NCBI RefSeq assembly: GCF_020784725.1
Contig: NZ_JAJGTZ010000036.1
Span: forward strand, 1 to 52,329
Source: Limosilactobacillus reuteri
GTDB lineage: Bacteria; Bacillota; Bacilli; Lactobacillales; Lactobacillaceae
Direction: 5' to 3'
Length of the DNA stretch: 52,329 bases
Part shown: piece after piece, positions 50,963-52,329 of the stretch
Numbering within the stretch: the stretch's first letter is position 1
How the letters are laid out: each line of letters begins with the position of its first letter
Position numbers and translations under genes: made by a program
The notes under the pieces: model-generated
What the model was told of the DNA's origin: nothing
The model's input: only the letters and a program-made list of their open reading frames with translations
The model's database searches: none

Positions 50963-52329
50963 CTAATCTTCTTTACGCCGTTTCTTTCCTGCAGCCAATA
51001 AACCAGTTAAGCCTAATGCAGCTAATCCAAGGGCAGCAGCTGAATTATTTTCATTACCAGTTTGTGGTAACTTCTTAGCTTCTTGCTTAGCAGGTGCAGC
51101 TGACTCAGTCTTCATTGGCGCTGGCGTATCTGCTTGTGGTGCAGCAGGAGTTTGAGGAGTTGCCGGTTGAAGTGGTTCTGGAGTAGCTGGTGTTTCTGGA
51201 GTTGCCGGTTCATCTGGTTGTGGTGTTACTGGCGTCTCAGGAGTTACCGGTGTTGGCGTCGTGTAAACGACTGGCGTATCAACAGTTGGGTGCGTTGGTG
51301 TTACGGTAGTAACGTTTGGCGTCATTCCTGGAACTGAAGGTACGGGTTCATTTGGTACAACCTTAGTTGGGTCAGTTGGGTCATTGGTATATGGTACAGC
51401 TGGAACATTTGGAATTGGGTTGCCATTTGGATCAACCGGTACAATGTTTCCAACCTTAGTGTAAGTAACCGTATCTTCAAGGTTTTGTTGAACCGTTTCC
51501 TTAGCCGGAACATTAGCCTTATCCGCAACATAGCCATTGATTACTGGAACCTTAACTTCGTTATAGCTCCCTTTATCAGCAGTCCATCCTTCCTCAGGGT
51601 TAATAACTTGCCCAGTTACCTTGTCGATGATTAATGTCCGTGTCCAAGTTGAAGTTTGCACATCGTCATCACGCATCTTATTACCGTTGTTATCCACGAA
51701 GTGGACCGTTGAAGTGTATTCCTTCGTGTAAGTGTCCTTAGCAGGCCACTTTGGACCGTTTGGTTCATCCGGGTTAACTGGTGTACCAGGTTCATGTGGA
51801 TTGTTTGGTCCTACTGGAGCATGACCATGCTTCAAGACAACGGTGAAGACTTGAGTTTGATCTGCATTATCATCAAAGGTTGCGCCTGCTGGGAACCCAT
51901 CACTTACCAGCACATAACCTTGTGCTTCCAGTTGCTTGATTTGATCAGCCGTACTGTAGTTAATTACACTGCCTGCCTTACCAGTTAAGTCACCAGAAGT
52001 TGCGATTTGAACGTTGTTGTTATCTTGGTCAACGTAGTTAACAATCGCAATTTGATCAACCGCTGGCTTTGGATTTACCGTATCTGGCGTGTACTTAACG
52101 GGTGTATCAACACCTGGATCAGTTGGGGTTACCGTTGGTACTTCTGGCTTGTAGCCTGGAATAGTTGGTACTGGTTCATCTGGCGTTACCTTAGTTGGGT
52201 CAGTTGGATCGGTTGGGTATTGTGGGGTTGGAACATCTGGAATTGGGTTACCAGTTGGATCAACTGGAATAATCTTTCCATTTGGTACATAAGTAACTGT
52301 AGCTTCTTGATCTTCCATCGTGACACTTG
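50963..52329 (-). CDS. LPXTG-anchored mucus-binding-type surface protein, C-terminal part only
   Basis: The frame is open to the right edge, so the N-terminus is outside the window. The visible 455 codons show Mub/MucBP-like units (for example IAIVNYVDQDNNN and STVHFVDNNGNK). Two Pro-rich segments of about 68 residues share the pattern IPVDPxGNPIPxVP...DPTDPTKV...EPVPxxPG. A Pro/Thr/Glu-rich wall-spanning region follows. The protein ends with LPQTG, a hydrophobic stretch and KKRRKED, the sortase A signal. It is probably a mucus or host-glycan adhesin. The Met at 52318 is internal. Confidence 0.9.
   Translation of the reverse strand, partial: SVTMEDQEATVTYVPNGKIIPVDPTGNPIPDVPTPQYPTDPTDPTKVTPDEPVPTIPGYKPEVPTVTPTDPGVDTPVKYTPDTVNPKPAVDQIAIVNYVDQDNNNVQIATSGDLTGKAGSVINYSTADQIKQLEAQGYVLVSDGFPAGATFDDNADQTQVFTVVLKHGHAPVGPNNPHEPGTPVNPDEPNGPKWPAKDTYTKEYTSTVHFVDNNGNKMRDDDVQTSTWTRTLIIDKVTGQVINPEEGWTADKGSYNEVKVPVINGYVADKANVPAKETVQQNLEDTVTYTKVGNIVPVDPNGNPIPNVPAVPYTNDPTDPTKVVPNEPVPSVPGMTPNVTTVTPTHPTVDTPVVYTTPTPVTPETPVTPQPDEPATPETPATPEPLQPATPQTPAAPQADTPAPMKTESAAPAKQEAKKLPQTGNENNSAAALGLAALGLTGLLAAGKKRRKED
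51245..51445 (-). repeat. Pro-rich repeat unit, copy nearer the wall anchor
   Basis: It encodes the IVPVDPNGNPIPNVP...DPTDPTKV...VDTPVVYT unit, about 68 residues, matching the copy at about 52075-52284. Unit boundaries are approximate. Confidence 0.7.
52075..52284 (-). repeat. Pro-rich repeat unit, distal copy
   Basis: It encodes IIPVDPTGNPIPDVP...DPTDPTKV...VDTPVKYT. The two copies sit about 830 bases apart with a Mub-like domain between, so the protein likely repeats a domain-plus-linker module. Boundaries are approximate. Confidence 0.7.

Noticed and set aside
1-52329. tRNA, rRNA, insertion sequences or phage attachment sites
   Set aside because: I looked through the intergenic stretches and recognised none; a tRNAscan or ISfinder search would be needed to exclude them fully.

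Overview
The window looks like one chromosomal stretch of a low-GC Lactobacillaceae genome. The best fit is Limosilactobacillus reuteri or a close relative. This rests on gene content: sucrose phosphorylase, PepV, oleate hydratase, mucus-binding LPXTG and KxYKxGKxW-type surface proteins, and above all a complete urease locus, which in L. reuteri is known mainly from rodent-gut lineages. I have no alignment, so species and lineage are inferences. I see no rRNA, tRNA, insertion sequence, phage gene or CRISPR array. Both edges cut through large surface-protein genes that read leftward.

Layout. 1-1.1 kb: start of a secreted, coiled-coil surface protein. 1.8-5.8 kb: aldose epimerase, a small coiled-coil protein, and two serine-active-site proteins (a D,D-carboxypeptidase and a class A beta-lactamase-like protein). 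5.9-8.7 kb: an MFS carrier and sucrose phosphorylase behind a strong promoter with two LacI-type operators. 8.9-11.8 kb: a YfcC-type permease and dipeptidase PepV. 11.9-14.6 kb: DyP peroxidase, then an ABC-F protein behind a long attenuator leader. 14.7-18.6 kb: an esterase, a YeiH permease, a flavin reductase, and a CysK/MccA-type enzyme behind a cysteine-codon leader peptide. 18.7-23.8 kb: ferrochelatase plus MntH, then a methyltransferase-like protein with the K+ channel pair KtrA/KtrB. 23.9-26.5 kb: oleate hydratase and a nitroreductase. 26.5-27.6 kb: a 1.1 kb stretch without a convincing gene but with a candidate small RNA. 27.6-32.6 kb: phosphate operon pstSCAB-phoU, with a divergent PhoB-like regulator and an 11-bp-spaced Pho box between them. 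32.8-43.2 kb: one leftward operon for ammonium/urea transport, urease, urease maturation, fluoride export and nickel uptake. 43.4-46.8 kb: an HxlR-type regulator, an unknown protein, an acetyltransferase, and mannose-6-phosphate isomerase with a consensus cre site. 47.1-50.7 kb: a small secreted protein, a lipoprotein, EF-P and a PTS IIC-like membrane protein. 51.0 kb to the end: the C-terminal part of an LPXTG protein.

How it works together. The urease block is a self-contained acid-resistance module. UreI brings in urea, UreABC hydrolyses it, UreEFGD load nickel, NikMQO brings nickel in, and Amt handles ammonium. The embedded FluC pair could protect urease from fluoride, a known urease inhibitor. 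The phosphate operon has its own regulator gene, but that regulator has a degenerate receiver and no kinase beside it.

The most unusual finding is upstream of the cysteine synthase-like gene: a consensus promoter, a short ORF with three successive UGU codons, mutually exclusive hairpins and a terminator. That is a full ribosome-mediated attenuator of the trp-leader kind, which is uncommon in Firmicutes. The ABC-F gene has a second, differently built translation-linked attenuator.
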